Program-made: the position numbers and the translations under genes
The notes under the pieces: generated by a model
What the model saw: the letters and a program-made list of their open reading frames with translations, nothing else
What the model was told of the DNA's origin: nothing
Databases searched by the model: none
Source: Natronoarchaeum rubrum
GTDB taxonomy: Archaea; Halobacteriota; Halobacteria; Halobacteriales; Natronoarchaeaceae
NCBI RefSeq assembly: GCF_024494695.1
Contig: NZ_JANHDP010000007.1
Coordinates: 124,001-188,000, forward strand
DNA: 64,000 bases
Direction of reading: 5' to 3'
In this document: one piece after another, positions 19,691 through 28,282 of the stretch
Layout of the letters: every line of letters starts with the position of its first letter
How positions within the stretch are numbered: the first letter of the stretch is position 1

Positions 19691-19799
19691 GAAAATATTA
19701 CCGCTCGTGCCGTAGAACGGCTCCGAACGCTGCTCTCGGGAATCGTTGTTCACTCCCGTGAGCGATACCGCGCCGCTCCCGGGGAAAAACGGTAGAAAA

Positions 19800-19810
19800 C
19801 AATCACGTCC
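19800..19810 (+). promoter_or_regulatory. Shared fructose-regulon motif upstream of ptfC
   Basis: CAATCACGTCC begins 56 nt before ATG 19856 and is followed at once by AT-rich promoter sequence (GAAAATACTTTTGCATAT, 19811-19828). It is the same 9-mer found before fba and glpR. Confidence 0.55.
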
Positions 19811-19855
19811 GAAAATACTTTTGCATATGTAGAAGTACTAGCTTCCAGAGCGACA

Positions 19856-21010
19856 ATGGCAACCAAAGACCAGGCAGAAAACAGGATGCGTTCACACGTC
19901 ACTTCGGTAAAGGAGGACCTCATGACCGGGGTCTCCTTCATGATCCCGTTCGTCACGATCGGCGGGATCTTCACCGCGCTGGCGTTCCTCGTGGAATCGC
20001 GCTTCGGCCTCGTCGCGAGCAACGTCGAAACCGCGGACGCGTTCGCGTCCGGTTCGCTGGCGTGGTACTTCGTTGAAATCGGCGGACTCGGCCTCACGAT
20101 CATGGTGCCGGTCCTCGGGGCGTACATCGCGTACGCGATCGCTGACAAACCGGGCCTCGCACCGGGGTTTATCCTTTCGTACGCGATCCAACAGCCACAG
20201 ATCATCAACCAGGCCGGTCAAACTCTGGGGATCAACTCCGAGGGGGGCGTCGCCGGCTTCCTCGGGGCGATCGCCGTCGGGCTGGTCGTCGGCTACGCCG
20301 CCGACTGGATGAAGGGCTGGTCGGTGCCCTCGTTCGTCAAGCCGATGATGCCGGTGCTCATCATCCCGGTTGTCCTCACGGCATTTTTGGCCCCCGTCGT
20401 CATCTTCGTGCTGGGAGTTCCGATCGCACTCGTCGACTCGGCGCTCACCGAGACGCTCACCGGAATGCAGGGAGCAAACGCCGTGTTGCTCGGCGTGATT
20501 CTCGGCGGGATGATGGCGTTCGACATGGGCGGTCCGGTCAACAAGGTCGCGTACGTGTTCGCCGTCGGGCTGATCGGCGCGGGCGTCACCGGTCCGATGG
20601 CCGCCGTGATGATCGGCGGCATGGTGCCACCGCTCGGCCTTGGACTGGCGAACTTCATCGCGCCGCACAAGTTCGCACCCGAGATGAAAGAAAACGCCGT
20701 CGCCGCAGTGCCGATGGGGCTCTCGTTTATCACTGAAGGAGCGATTCCGTACGCCGCCTCGGACCCGCTCCGCGTGATCCCGAGCATCATGGCAGGAAGC
20801 GCAGTCGCCGGCGGCACCGCGATGGCCCTGGACGTTGCGATGCCCGCACCCCACGGCGGCATCTTCGTGCTCCCGCTCGCGGACAACATCCTCGGCTTCG
20901 TCGCGGCGATCGTGATCGGCACGCTCGTGGCTGCCGGCGCAGTCATCCTGCTCAAGCCCGACCACGAAGAAGCGACCGCCGACGAACCGGAGGCCGGCGC
21001 GACGGCCTGA
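19856..21010 (+). CDS. ptfC: PTS fructose transporter subunit IIC
   Basis: Membrane channel of the fructose phosphotransferase system, 384 residues with about nine to ten membrane segments. Family motifs include MIPFVTIGGIFTALAF near residue 29, GGMMAFDMGGPVNK near 218 and ITEGAIPYA near 291, where the Glu is part of the sugar site in EIIC-Fru proteins. IIA and IIB are separate genes downstream, as in H. volcanii. First gene of the PTS operon. Confidence 0.95.
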   Translation: MATKDQAENRMRSHVTSVKEDLMTGVSFMIPFVTIGGIFTALAFLVESRFGLVASNVETADAFASGSLAWYFVEIGGLGLTIMVPVLGAYIAYAIADKPGLAPGFILSYAIQQPQIINQAGQTLGINSEGGVAGFLGAIAVGLVVGYAADWMKGWSVPSFVKPMMPVLIIPVVLTAFLAPVVIFVLGVPIALVDSALTETLTGMQGANAVLLGVILGGMMAFDMGGPVNKVAYVFAVGLIGAGVTGPMAAVMIGGMVPPLGLGLANFIAPHKFAPEMKENAVAAVPMGLSFITEGAIPYAASDPLRVIPSIMAGSAVAGGTAMALDVAMPAPHGGIFVLPLADNILGFVAAIVIGTLVAAGAVILLKPDHEEATADEPEAGATA

Positions 21011-21032
21011 TCGACTCGACCGCTTACCACGG

Positions 21033-21041
21033 TCGTATTTA
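21033..21041 (+). promoter_or_regulatory. Possible internal promoter before ptfA
   Basis: CGTATTTAC is centred about 29 nt before ATG 21066 in the 55-nt ptfC-ptfA gap, so ptfA-ptsH-ptsI-ptfB may also be transcribed separately from ptfC. Confidence 0.35.
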
Positions 21042-21065
21042 CCACCTCAAACCCACTATACACGT

Positions 21066-21533
21066 ATGAACTCCGACTCGGAACACACACCACTCACGAC
21101 GGATCTGATCGCCCTCGACGGGGCGCCCGCGGACAAGCGCGGCGTCATCGAATTCCTGCTCGACCTCGCGGTCGAGGCCGACCGCGTCGCCGACCGCGAG
21201 CAGGCGCTCGACGACCTGCTCGAACGCGAGGAGGAAGCCACCACGGGCGTCGGCATGGGCATCGGCATCCCCCACGCCAAGAGCGCGGCGGTCAACTCGC
21301 CGACGATCGCGTTCACGCGCGTCCCCGAGGGGATCGACTTCGACGCGATGGACGACGAGCCGGCGACGCTGATCTTCATGCTGCTTGTCCCCGAGGAGGG
21401 CGGCGAGGAACACCTCCAGATGCTCAGCTCGCTCTCCCGATCGCTGATGCACGAGGAGACGCGCGACGATCTCCACGACGCCGACTCCAAGGAGCGCGTC
21501 CAGGATATCGTGCTGGAGGCGGTCGAACAATGA
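21066..21533 (+). CDS. ptfA: PTS fructose subunit IIA
   Basis: 155 residues. Takes the phosphoryl group from HPr and passes it to IIB. The phospho-histidine is His70 in GMGIGIPHAKS, the standard EIIA-Fru context. The C-terminus has EEHLQMLSSLSRSL, also typical of the family. Its stop overlaps the ptsH start by 4 nt (ATGA at 21530). Confidence 0.95.
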   Translation: MNSDSEHTPLTTDLIALDGAPADKRGVIEFLLDLAVEADRVADREQALDDLLEREEEATTGVGMGIGIPHAKSAAVNSPTIAFTRVPEGIDFDAMDDEPATLIFMLLVPEEGGEEHLQMLSSLSRSLMHEETRDDLHDADSKERVQDIVLEAVEQ

Positions 21534-21793
21534 TCGAGCGCACCGTCACGGTCGTCCCCGAGGACGGCCTGCACGCCCGCCCGGCCTCGAAGTTCGTCGA
21601 GACGGCCAACGAGTACGACAGCGAGATCACCGTCGCCGCGAACGGCGACGAGCCGGTCAACGCCGCGAGCATGCTCGCGGTCACCGGCCTCGGCGTCAAA
21701 TCCGGCGAGGACGTCGTGCTCACCGCTGAGGGTCCCGACGAGGAGGCCGCGATCGAGGCGCTCGAAGACGTCCTCACCACGCCGGAGGAGTGA
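21530..21793 (+). CDS. ptsH: Phosphocarrier protein HPr
   Basis: 87 residues. The active-site histidine is His15 in EDGLHARPASKFV. The regulatory serine region of Gram-positive HPr is replaced by NAASMLAVTGLGV, so Ser-46-type kinase control cannot be assumed. Cytoplasmic carrier between EI and PtfA. Confidence 0.96.
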   Translation: MIERTVTVVPEDGLHARPASKFVETANEYDSEITVAANGDEPVNAASMLAVTGLGVKSGEDVVLTAEGPDEEAAIEALEDVLTTPEE

Positions 21794-21797
21794 GCAG

Positions 21798-23486
21798 ATG
21801 AGCCAGACCCTGGACGGCGTCGGCGTCACCCCGCTGTCGGGACTCGGGACGGTGCGCTGGTACCGCCCCGGTGATCACCCCGACCCGGAGGACGTCGACG
21901 CCGCGGACCCCGAAACCGAACGCGAGCGGTTCGACGAGGCGCGCGCGACAGCACGCGAGGAACTCGAAGCCGAGCGCGAGCGCACCGCCGAACGCGTCGG
22001 CGAGGAGGAGGCCGCCGTGTTCGACGCCCACCTGCAGTTCCTCGACGACCCCCAGATCACCGACGGCGTCGAGGACGCGATCGACGACGGCGCCGCGGCC
22101 GAAGCCGGCGTCGCCCGGTCGTTCGACGCCGCCATCGAGCAGTTCGAGGGGATGGAGGGGATGATGGCCGAGCGCGCCGACGACATGCGCGACATCCGCG
22201 ACCGACTGCTCAGAATCCTCTCGGGCGGCGAGCGGATCGACCTCGCGGAACTGCCCGAGGGCACCGTGCTGCTGGCCGAGCGGCTCACCCCCAGCGACAC
22301 CGCCCAGCTCGACCCCGACGCCTGCGCCGGCTTCGCGACGATGACCGGCGGGCGCACGTCCCACGCGGCGATCTTCGCGCGCTCGCTGGGCATCCCGGCG
22401 GTCGTCGGCGTCGGCGACGCCCTCGCGGAGATCGAGGACGGCGCCGACGTGGCGGTCGACGCCGAACACGACGCCGTGATCGTCGATCCCGACGAGGAGA
22501 CGCGCGAGCGCGTTTCGGCGTCGCGCGAGGTCGACGTCAGGGCCGACCGCGTCGAAACCGCGGACGGCCGCGAGGTCGAGGTCGCAGCCAACCTCGGCAC
22601 CTCCGCCGAACTGGAGGGCGCCGACGCACAGGGCGCCGACGGCGTCGGCCTCTACCGGACCGAGTTCCTCTTCCTCGATCGGGAGTCGCCGCCGGACGAA
22701 GAGGAGCAGGTCGAGACGTACGCCGAGGCGCTCGACGCCTTCCCCGACGGCCGGGTCGTCGTCCGGACGCTCGACGTCGGCGGCGACAAGCCGGTTCCCT
22801 ACCTCGATCTACCCGAGGAGGAGAACCCGTTCCTGGGCAACCGCGGCATCCGGCGGTCGCTGGGCGACGACGGCGACCTGTTCGAGACGCAACTGCGCGC
22901 GCTGCTCCGGGCCGCTGCCGAGGGCGCGGGCACGCTGTCGGTGATGTTCCCGCTCGTCGCGGCCGTCGAGGAGCTCGACGCCGCGCTCGAACGCATCGAC
23001 GAGATAGCGAGCGATCTCGACGACGAGGGCGTCGACTACGCGGTGCCCGAACTCGGCGTCATGGTCGAGACGCCCGCGGCCGCGCTGATGGCAGACGAGT
23101 TCGCCGCACGCGTCGATTTCCTCAGCATCGGGACGAACGATCTCGCCCAGTACGTGATGGCCGCCGCGCGCGAGAACGACGCCGTGGCCCACCTCCACGA
23201 CCCGCGCCACCCGCCCGTGCTGCGGGCGATCGACCGGGCCGTCGAGGCCGCCCACGACAACGACGCCTGGATCGGGATGTGCGGCGAAATGGCCGGCAAT
23301 CCCGAGCTGACCGAACTGCTCGTCGGGCTCGGCCTCGACGAGCTGAGCATGAGCGCCGTGACGATTCCGGACGTCAAAGCTCAGATCGAGGAGACAGACA
23401 CTGCCGACGCCCGCGAGGTCGCGGATCGGGCGCTCGCGGCAAGCACTAAAGAGGACGTCCGCCGTATTATTACCCAAGAATCATGA
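21798..23486 (+). CDS. ptsI: PEP-protein phosphotransferase (PTS enzyme I)
   Basis: 562 residues. The phospho-histidine is about His189 in GGRTSHAAIFARS. The PEP-binding half has YRTEFLFLDR, GNRGIRRSL, FLSIGTNDLAQY and a late IGMCGEMA with the catalytic Cys. Length and motif order are normal for EI. It starts 4 nt after ptsH and its stop overlaps ptfB (ATGA), so the operon is tightly coupled. Confidence 0.96.
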   Translation: MSQTLDGVGVTPLSGLGTVRWYRPGDHPDPEDVDAADPETERERFDEARATAREELEAERERTAERVGEEEAAVFDAHLQFLDDPQITDGVEDAIDDGAAAEAGVARSFDAAIEQFEGMEGMMAERADDMRDIRDRLLRILSGGERIDLAELPEGTVLLAERLTPSDTAQLDPDACAGFATMTGGRTSHAAIFARSLGIPAVVGVGDALAEIEDGADVAVDAEHDAVIVDPDEETRERVSASREVDVRADRVETADGREVEVAANLGTSAELEGADAQGADGVGLYRTEFLFLDRESPPDEEEQVETYAEALDAFPDGRVVVRTLDVGGDKPVPYLDLPEEENPFLGNRGIRRSLGDDGDLFETQLRALLRAAAEGAGTLSVMFPLVAAVEELDAALERIDEIASDLDDEGVDYAVPELGVMVETPAAALMADEFAARVDFLSIGTNDLAQYVMAAARENDAVAHLHDPRHPPVLRAIDRAVEAAHDNDAWIGMCGEMAGNPELTELLVGLGLDELSMSAVTIPDVKAQIEETDTADAREVADRALAASTKEDVRRIITQES

Positions 23487-24001
23487 AGTTTGTAGCAGTT
23501 ACCGCCTGTCCGACCGGTATCGCACACAGCCAGATGGCCGCCGAGAACCTCGAAACCACCGCAGAGGAGCGAGGTCACGAGATCCACGTCGAGGTCCAGG
23601 GCGCCATGGGGACCGAAAACGAGATCCCGGCCGACGCGATCGCCGAGGCCGACGCCGTGATCATCGCCGCCGACACCTCGGTCCCGACCGACCGCTTCGA
23701 GGGCGAGGTCGTCGTCAAGGGGTCGGTCAAGGACGGCGTCAACGACCCCGACGGGCTGATCGACGAGGCGATCGAGCGTGCCGATGGCGACGCCGCTGCG
23801 GCGTCCAGCGAGAGCACAGCGGCCGGCGCCGAGGACGAGTCGGACGCTGACGCCGACGAGTCGGCTGCCACGGAGACGACCGCCGCCGGGACCTCCGACG
23901 ACGCCGACGACGAGCCGACCGCAGATGCCGGATCGCGGTCCGCCGATCGATCCTCGTCGGACGGCGGCCTCGTCGCCCGCCTCAAGAAGCTGTTCTCCTG
24001 A
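23483..24001 (+). CDS. ptfB: PTS fructose subunit IIB with acidic tail
   Basis: 172 residues. Residues 1-100 are EIIB-Fru with the phospho-cysteine Cys9 in TACPTGIAHSQMAA. After the domain comes an Asp/Ala/Ser/Glu-rich linker of about 60 residues and a short basic amphipathic end, GGLVARLKKLFS. The tail may tether IIB to the membrane next to PtfC; this is inference. Last gene of the PTS operon before the separate fba promoter. Confidence 0.93.
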   Translation: MKFVAVTACPTGIAHSQMAAENLETTAEERGHEIHVEVQGAMGTENEIPADAIAEADAVIIAADTSVPTDRFEGEVVVKGSVKDGVNDPDGLIDEAIERADGDAAAASSESTAAGAEDESDADADESAATETTAAGTSDDADDEPTADAGSRSADRSSSDGGLVARLKKLFS

Positions 24002-24080
24002 TCGGGCCGGGCGTCGATCCGTCTCGCGACGCTGTGGCTTCGAACGAACAACTCTATTCCACCGTCTAAACGGTACGAAA

Positions 24081-24091
24081 CAATCACGTTC
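24081..24091 (+). promoter_or_regulatory. Shared fructose-regulon motif upstream of fba
   Basis: CAATCACGTTC begins 52 nt before ATG 24133, followed by the TATA-like GTATTTAG (24097-24104). The arrangement matches that before ptfC. Confidence 0.55.
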
Positions 24092-24132
24092 AGTAGTATT
24101 TAGTGATCGGCTGTCGTTAGTTATGACTGTCT

Positions 24133-24921
24133 ATGAGCGTACCCAGCGATTCCCCGATCGTCCGGGACGGCAAGTCGATCATCCTCGCACACGACCACGG
24201 GCTGGAACACGGCCCCGCGGCCTTTTCGGGCGTCGAGGACCGCCTCGATCCGACGACGGTGTTCGACATGGCGACCCACGACGCGGTGACGGCGTTCGCG
24301 GTCCAGAAGGGACTGGCCGAGCAGTACTACCCCTCCTACGACGATCAGGTGAACCTGCTGGCCAAGTGTAACGGCTCCAGCAGCCTCTGGATGGGCGAAC
24401 CGTACTCGCCCCAGACGTGGTCGGTCGAGTACGCCGCCGAGATGGGCGCCGACGCCATCGGCTACACCGTCTACCCCGGGACGAACACCGAGCCGCAGAT
24501 GTTCGAGGACTTCCAGGAGGTCCAGGAGGAGGCCCGCGAGGAGGGGCTCCCGGTCGCGATGTGGTCGTACCCCCGCGGGCAGGCGATCAAGGAGCACCGC
24601 AAGCCCGAGACGATCGCGTACGCGACGCGGATCGGCCTCGAACTCGGCGCCGATCTGGTGAAGGTGAAATATCCCCGCAGCGGCGACGCCATGGAGTGGG
24701 CCGTCGACGCCGCGGGCAACACGAACGTCGTCCTCAGCGGCGGCTCGAAGACCAGCGACTACGAGTTCCTTTCGACCGTGGAGACGGCGATGGACGCCGG
24801 CGCGAGCGGACTCGCGGTCGGCCGGAACGTCTGGCAGCGCGACGACCCCACCGCGATCCTCGACGCGCTCGAAAAGGTCGTCTACGAGGGTCAGTCCGCC
24901 GAGGACGCGCTCGAAGAGTAA
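24133..24921 (+). CDS. fba: Archaeal-type class I fructose-bisphosphate aldolase
   Basis: 262 residues of the DeoC/FbaB fold. Cleaves fructose 1,6-bisphosphate to the two triose phosphates. LAHDHGLEHGP near residue 16 is the family signature; the Schiff-base lysine is in LVKVKYPRSGD near residue 177, and the phosphate site is SGGSKTSD. The position after the PTS genes makes a complete route from fructose to trioses. Start 24133 is in the family frame; the nearby ATG at 24123 is in another frame. Confidence 0.94.
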   Translation: MSVPSDSPIVRDGKSIILAHDHGLEHGPAAFSGVEDRLDPTTVFDMATHDAVTAFAVQKGLAEQYYPSYDDQVNLLAKCNGSSSLWMGEPYSPQTWSVEYAAEMGADAIGYTVYPGTNTEPQMFEDFQEVQEEAREEGLPVAMWSYPRGQAIKEHRKPETIAYATRIGLELGADLVKVKYPRSGDAMEWAVDAAGNTNVVLSGGSKTSDYEFLSTVETAMDAGASGLAVGRNVWQRDDPTAILDALEKVVYEGQSAEDALEE

Positions 24922-24943
24922 CGATCAGCGACTCGGCGTCCGG

Positions 24944-25297
24944 TCACTCGAGACGAGCGCGTTCGCTCGACGCCGCTTCGGCGTCGGGACAGAGGACGCC
25001 ACACTGTTCTACCGTCCGTGCGACGATGTCGGCCGCCGCAGTCCGCTCGGTCGGCGCGATCGCGCGTTCCTTCGGATCGTACTCGACGAGCCCCGCGTCC
25101 GCCAGCTTCGGCAGGTGTCGGTGGTGAAGCTCCTGTTGGATCCGCTCTGTTCGGTCGCCGGCATCGGTGAGACACCTCGCAAGGTCGCGAAGTGACGAGT
25201 CGCCTCGATCCCGCAGTTCCGCGACGACCGCGCGGCGGTTTCCGTCGGCGAGGCACTCGAAGACGTCGTCCGGCTCGACGTGCTCGATCGAATTCAC
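24944..25297 (-). CDS. Winged-helix protein of the haloarchaeal DUF7344 type
   Basis: 117 residues. DDVFECLADGNRRAVVAEL and the following HHRHLPKLADAGLVEYD are the helix-turn-helix and wing typical of haloarchaeal ArsR-like DUF7344 proteins. There is no ligand domain. A TATA-like GCATATATC stands about 115 nt upstream on the minus strand (near 25414). Target genes are unknown; it is convergent with fba. Confidence 0.75.
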   Translation of the reverse strand: MNSIEHVEPDDVFECLADGNRRAVVAELRDRGDSSLRDLARCLTDAGDRTERIQQELHHRHLPKLADAGLVEYDPKERAIAPTERTAAADIVARTVEQCGVLCPDAEAASSERARLE

Positions 25298-25638
25298 GGA
25301 TCACGCACCTCCGACGGTCGCGGGGTGTGGTCGATGCCGCCCGGCCTGCCGGCGACCGGAGCGCTCGCGGGTCGGTCGAGGAGGGACATACGGACATGCT
25401 CCCGCGGAGCCGATATATGCTTTTGGGACAACAGGTTGGCACAGGATGGAACTGCGGTATTTCGCCGCTTTGGTCGCTCTCGGCCGGTTTTTCGCACACG
25501 GCGGCGACTCGACTCACCGCTCTGCGTCGCGGCTACAGCCTCATTTGCTATAGCGGTATGTGGTTTGTCGATGCCCCAAGACAGCAGGCTGTGCGCCCAC
25601 AGATTCGCGTGAAAAACAGCGGCTATCGTGCTGTCGGG
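25298..25638. other. Intergenic region, no gene recognised
   Basis: About 340 nt between the winged-helix gene and rio2 (both on the minus strand). It holds the likely promoter of the winged-helix gene near 25414. The part near 25500-25630 is less GC-rich but has no convincing ORF, tRNA or repeat. Confidence 0.5.
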
Positions 25639-26550
25639 CTACTTCTCGACGAACTCGTCGACGGAGTCGTACGATCCGTCGGCGAGCGCTGCGGCCAGCG
25701 CTTCGGCGTCGGCGCCACCGACGAGCTGGGGGTACTTCCGACGGAAGTAGCCGACCACGTTCTCGACGTCTCGCTCCAAGAACTCCTCGGCGTTCTCGTG
25801 GTCGGTCGGGATCGCCTGGGGCCAGTCGAAGATCGTGATCCCCTCCTCGGAGACGAACACGTTGTACTCGCTCATGTCGGCGTGAACCCGTCCCTCGGCG
25901 TACGCGTCGCGCATCTCTCTGAGGAGCAGTCCCAGCACCGGCCGAACCTGGTCGTCCTCCAGTTTCGTCCGCGAGAGCTCGACGCCGTCGATCTTCTCCA
26001 TCACGATGGCGTGGCGGTTCTGATCGATCGGACGGGGCACCGACACCTGGGGGTACAGCGCCTCCAGAGCCTCGAACTCGCGCTCGGCGGCCTTCCGCGC
26101 GGTGTAGAGCCACGACACGTGCTCGCGATCCGAGGTGTAGTCCCGCTCTTTCATCACCTCGCGGAAGTTGGTGTACCCCTCGCGGTGGTACTTCAGCGCC
26201 ATCGGCTCGTAGGACTGGACCTCGTAGACGTCGCTCTCCTTGCCGACGCCCAGCGACGCCCCGAAACCCGAAATCGTGTCCCGTTCGGCGAAGCTGTGGA
26301 GCGCCAGCGCGTCGTACCCCTCGAACTTCAGCGTGTAGCCCTCGTACTGGATCGTCTTGCGCTCGATCAAGTCTCTGTCCAGACATCGGTCGATCCGGTA
26401 GTCGACCTCCTCGGCCGTCAGCCGGGAGAACTTCGGGATCTTCTCCTTGGCGACCCACTCCGAGAAGCGCATTCCCTGCTCGATCCCCGACAGGAGGTGG
26501 AAGTCCTCGGGCTCGAGCTCGGGCAACACCCCGGCGACGTTCTGCACCAT
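25639..26550 (-). CDS. rio2: RIO2-type serine/threonine protein kinase
   Basis: 303 residues. An N-terminal winged helix (about 1-90) precedes the RIO kinase domain: the P-loop GVGKESDVYEV near residue 101, the catalytic loop VHADMSEYNVF and the metal-binding IFDWPQ. RIO2 acts late in small-subunit ribosome maturation. A TATA-like CTTTTACC is 26 nt upstream of ATG 26550. Confidence 0.95.
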   Translation of the reverse strand: MVQNVAGVLPELEPEDFHLLSGIEQGMRFSEWVAKEKIPKFSRLTAEEVDYRIDRCLDRDLIERKTIQYEGYTLKFEGYDALALHSFAERDTISGFGASLGVGKESDVYEVQSYEPMALKYHREGYTNFREVMKERDYTSDREHVSWLYTARKAAEREFEALEALYPQVSVPRPIDQNRHAIVMEKIDGVELSRTKLEDDQVRPVLGLLLREMRDAYAEGRVHADMSEYNVFVSEEGITIFDWPQAIPTDHENAEEFLERDVENVVGYFRRKYPQLVGGADAEALAAALADGSYDSVDEFVEK

Positions 26551-26951
26551 ATCGTCACCGTAGCGCGCGCGGCGGTAAAAGCCCCGCGCGTGCGGTCGTA
26601 CAGTCCGGTTCGCTCGGGAGCCGTCGACATCGGGGCAGTCTCGACTTTCTGGCTTCGTCGTTCGAACGGCTGGACTGCGGCCATCGCCTCGGCTCGCCGG
26701 ACCATCGGCGTCGCCGTGAGTTCGCGTCGTTCGCTGCCGCTGAGTCTTCGTTCGCGGCTGAGACGGCCATAGGCGTCCGTTATCGCTGGTGAGAAGCTCC
26801 GGCTCGCATTCGAGATAAATTGTATCACGCTATATTGAATCCGTACTGCGGCGTCAGGCCTGTATCGATCGAAACTGCGTCGAGTGGCCGCGAGGCTGCC
26901 GATTCGGTGTGTTGCAGTTCGAAAAGCAGCGCTCGTCGCGGCGACGCCGGC
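26551..26951. other. Intergenic region, no gene recognised
   Basis: About 400 nt between rio2 and cbiA, with both genes on the minus strand and pointing left. The rio2 promoter is near 26576. The stretch 26810-26850 is AT-rich (ATAAATTGTATCACGCTATATTG lies there, split by eye) and could be a 3' end for cbiA. No RNA gene is recognised. Confidence 0.45.
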
Positions 26952-28274
26952 TCAGAGCGACTCGACGAACGCGTCGAACGCGCCGCTCTCGGGGTGGACG
27001 TGGCAGTACGTCCCCAGTGTCCGGTGCTCGGTGAGACCGTCCCGCCCGTCGTCGATGCCGTCGCCGCGGACGACGTCGAAGGCGAACCGCGCGTCCGACC
27101 CGACCTCGGCGCTGGAGTAGTGGAACTCGTGACCTCGCACCGTCGATCCGCCCGAAGCGGTGAGCGCGTCGGTCTTCGCTTCCAGTTCGACGTGATCCAG
27201 CGCCCGGTATCGATCGTGCATCGTGACGTCCGCCGGGAGCGCGCCGACCATCTCGTGGCGTTCGCCGTCGGTCGTCGTCAGCGATTCGGACAGTGCGATC
27301 AGACCGCCGCACTCCCCGAGGATCGGGAGCCCATCCGCGCTGCGGTCGGCGAGCTGGTCGAGCGCGGAACTCTCGGCCAGCGCCGGAGCGCGTAGTTCCG
27401 GATACCCGCCGGGGAGGTAGACGCCGTCGCAGTCCGGGAGTTCGTCGCCGTCGGTCGGCGCGAACGTGACGACCTCGGCGCGCTCTCGGAGCCGCTCGAT
27501 CGTCGCCGGGTAGTAGAAGCAGAAGGCGTCGTCGCGGGCGACCGCGACTCGTTTTTCGGTTCGTTCGCGTCCGGACGCCGACGGAGAGACTGCTGCGGAC
27601 GCGGCGTCCGGCACTGGCGGCGTCCGCGCGAGGTCGAGCAGCCGGTTCACCCGAAGATGCTTGGCGGCGGCGTCCAGCGCGTCGTCCTCGATCGGCGATT
27701 CATCGCCCATGTGGAGCCCGAGGTGGCGATCGGAGATTTCCAGCTCGTCGGTCGGCGGGATCCGGCCGAAGTACGTCAGTTCTTCGGGCAGGGCGTCGCG
27801 GATCCCCGCCTCGTGACGGCCGCCGTGGGCGCGCTGGGCGATCACGCCGACAACGTCGACATCGCGCCCGGTGCGGGCGGCGAACTCCCGGAACCCCAGC
27901 GCCGTCGCGGCGACGCTCTCCATGCCGGCCTTGGCGTCGACGACGAGAACGATCGGGAGATCGAGCGCCTCGGCGACCATCGCCGTGCTGGAGGCGTCGC
28001 CGTCGTACAACCCCATGACGCCCTCGACGACGCAGACGTCGCCCTCGCCGCGGCGGTAGTTCCGCCGCAGGCCCTCCTCGCCCTGCAGCCAGCGGTCGAG
28101 CGTGCGCGAGGGACGACCGGCGACGCGCTCGTGGTGGCTCGGGTCGATGAAGTCCGGCCCGGCCTTCGCGGGCTGGACCGCGCGTCCGGTGTCGTCGAGC
28201 GCGCGCAGGACCGCGAGTGTCGCGACGGTCTTGCCGACACCCGATCGCGTCCCCCCGAGAACGATCCCCTCCAT
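26952..28274 (-). CDS. cbiA: Cobyrinic acid a,c-diamide synthase
   Basis: Amidates the a and c side chains of cobyrinic acid using glutamine and ATP. 440 residues. The N-terminal P-loop is GGTRSGVGKTVATL and the C-terminal class I glutamine amidotransferase-like domain has the nucleophile in LGECGGLIAL and the HEFHYS motif. A low-complexity Ala/Ser stretch lies between the domains. ATG 28274 gives the usual family start; GTG 28286, whose GTGA overlaps the cbiX stop, is an alternative. Last gene of a cbiX-cbiA pair. Confidence 0.93.
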   Translation of the reverse strand: MEGIVLGGTRSGVGKTVATLAVLRALDDTGRAVQPAKAGPDFIDPSHHERVAGRPSRTLDRWLQGEEGLRRNYRRGEGDVCVVEGVMGLYDGDASSTAMVAEALDLPIVLVVDAKAGMESVAATALGFREFAARTGRDVDVVGVIAQRAHGGRHEAGIRDALPEELTYFGRIPPTDELEISDRHLGLHMGDESPIEDDALDAAAKHLRVNRLLDLARTPPVPDAASAAVSPSASGRERTEKRVAVARDDAFCFYYPATIERLRERAEVVTFAPTDGDELPDCDGVYLPGGYPELRAPALAESSALDQLADRSADGLPILGECGGLIALSESLTTTDGERHEMVGALPADVTMHDRYRALDHVELEAKTDALTASGGSTVRGHEFHYSSAEVGSDARFAFDVVRGDGIDDGRDGLTEHRTLGTYCHVHPESGAFDAFVESL

Positions 28275-28282
28275 CGCCCGGC

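Larger units (their letters stand above)
19493..19855. other. Divergent glpR / ptfC intergenic region
   Basis: 363 nt, clearly richer in AT than the genes. It holds the promoters of both operons, two copies of the CAATCACGT motif (one on each strand, near each gene) and a perfect palindrome at 19672-19690. No credible ORF is seen. Confidence 0.7.

Noticed and set aside
25280..25612. Plus-strand 110-residue ORF between the winged-helix gene and rio2
   Set aside because: Arg/Ser-rich, overlaps the winged-helix gene antisense, no promoter and no family; typical of a chance frame.
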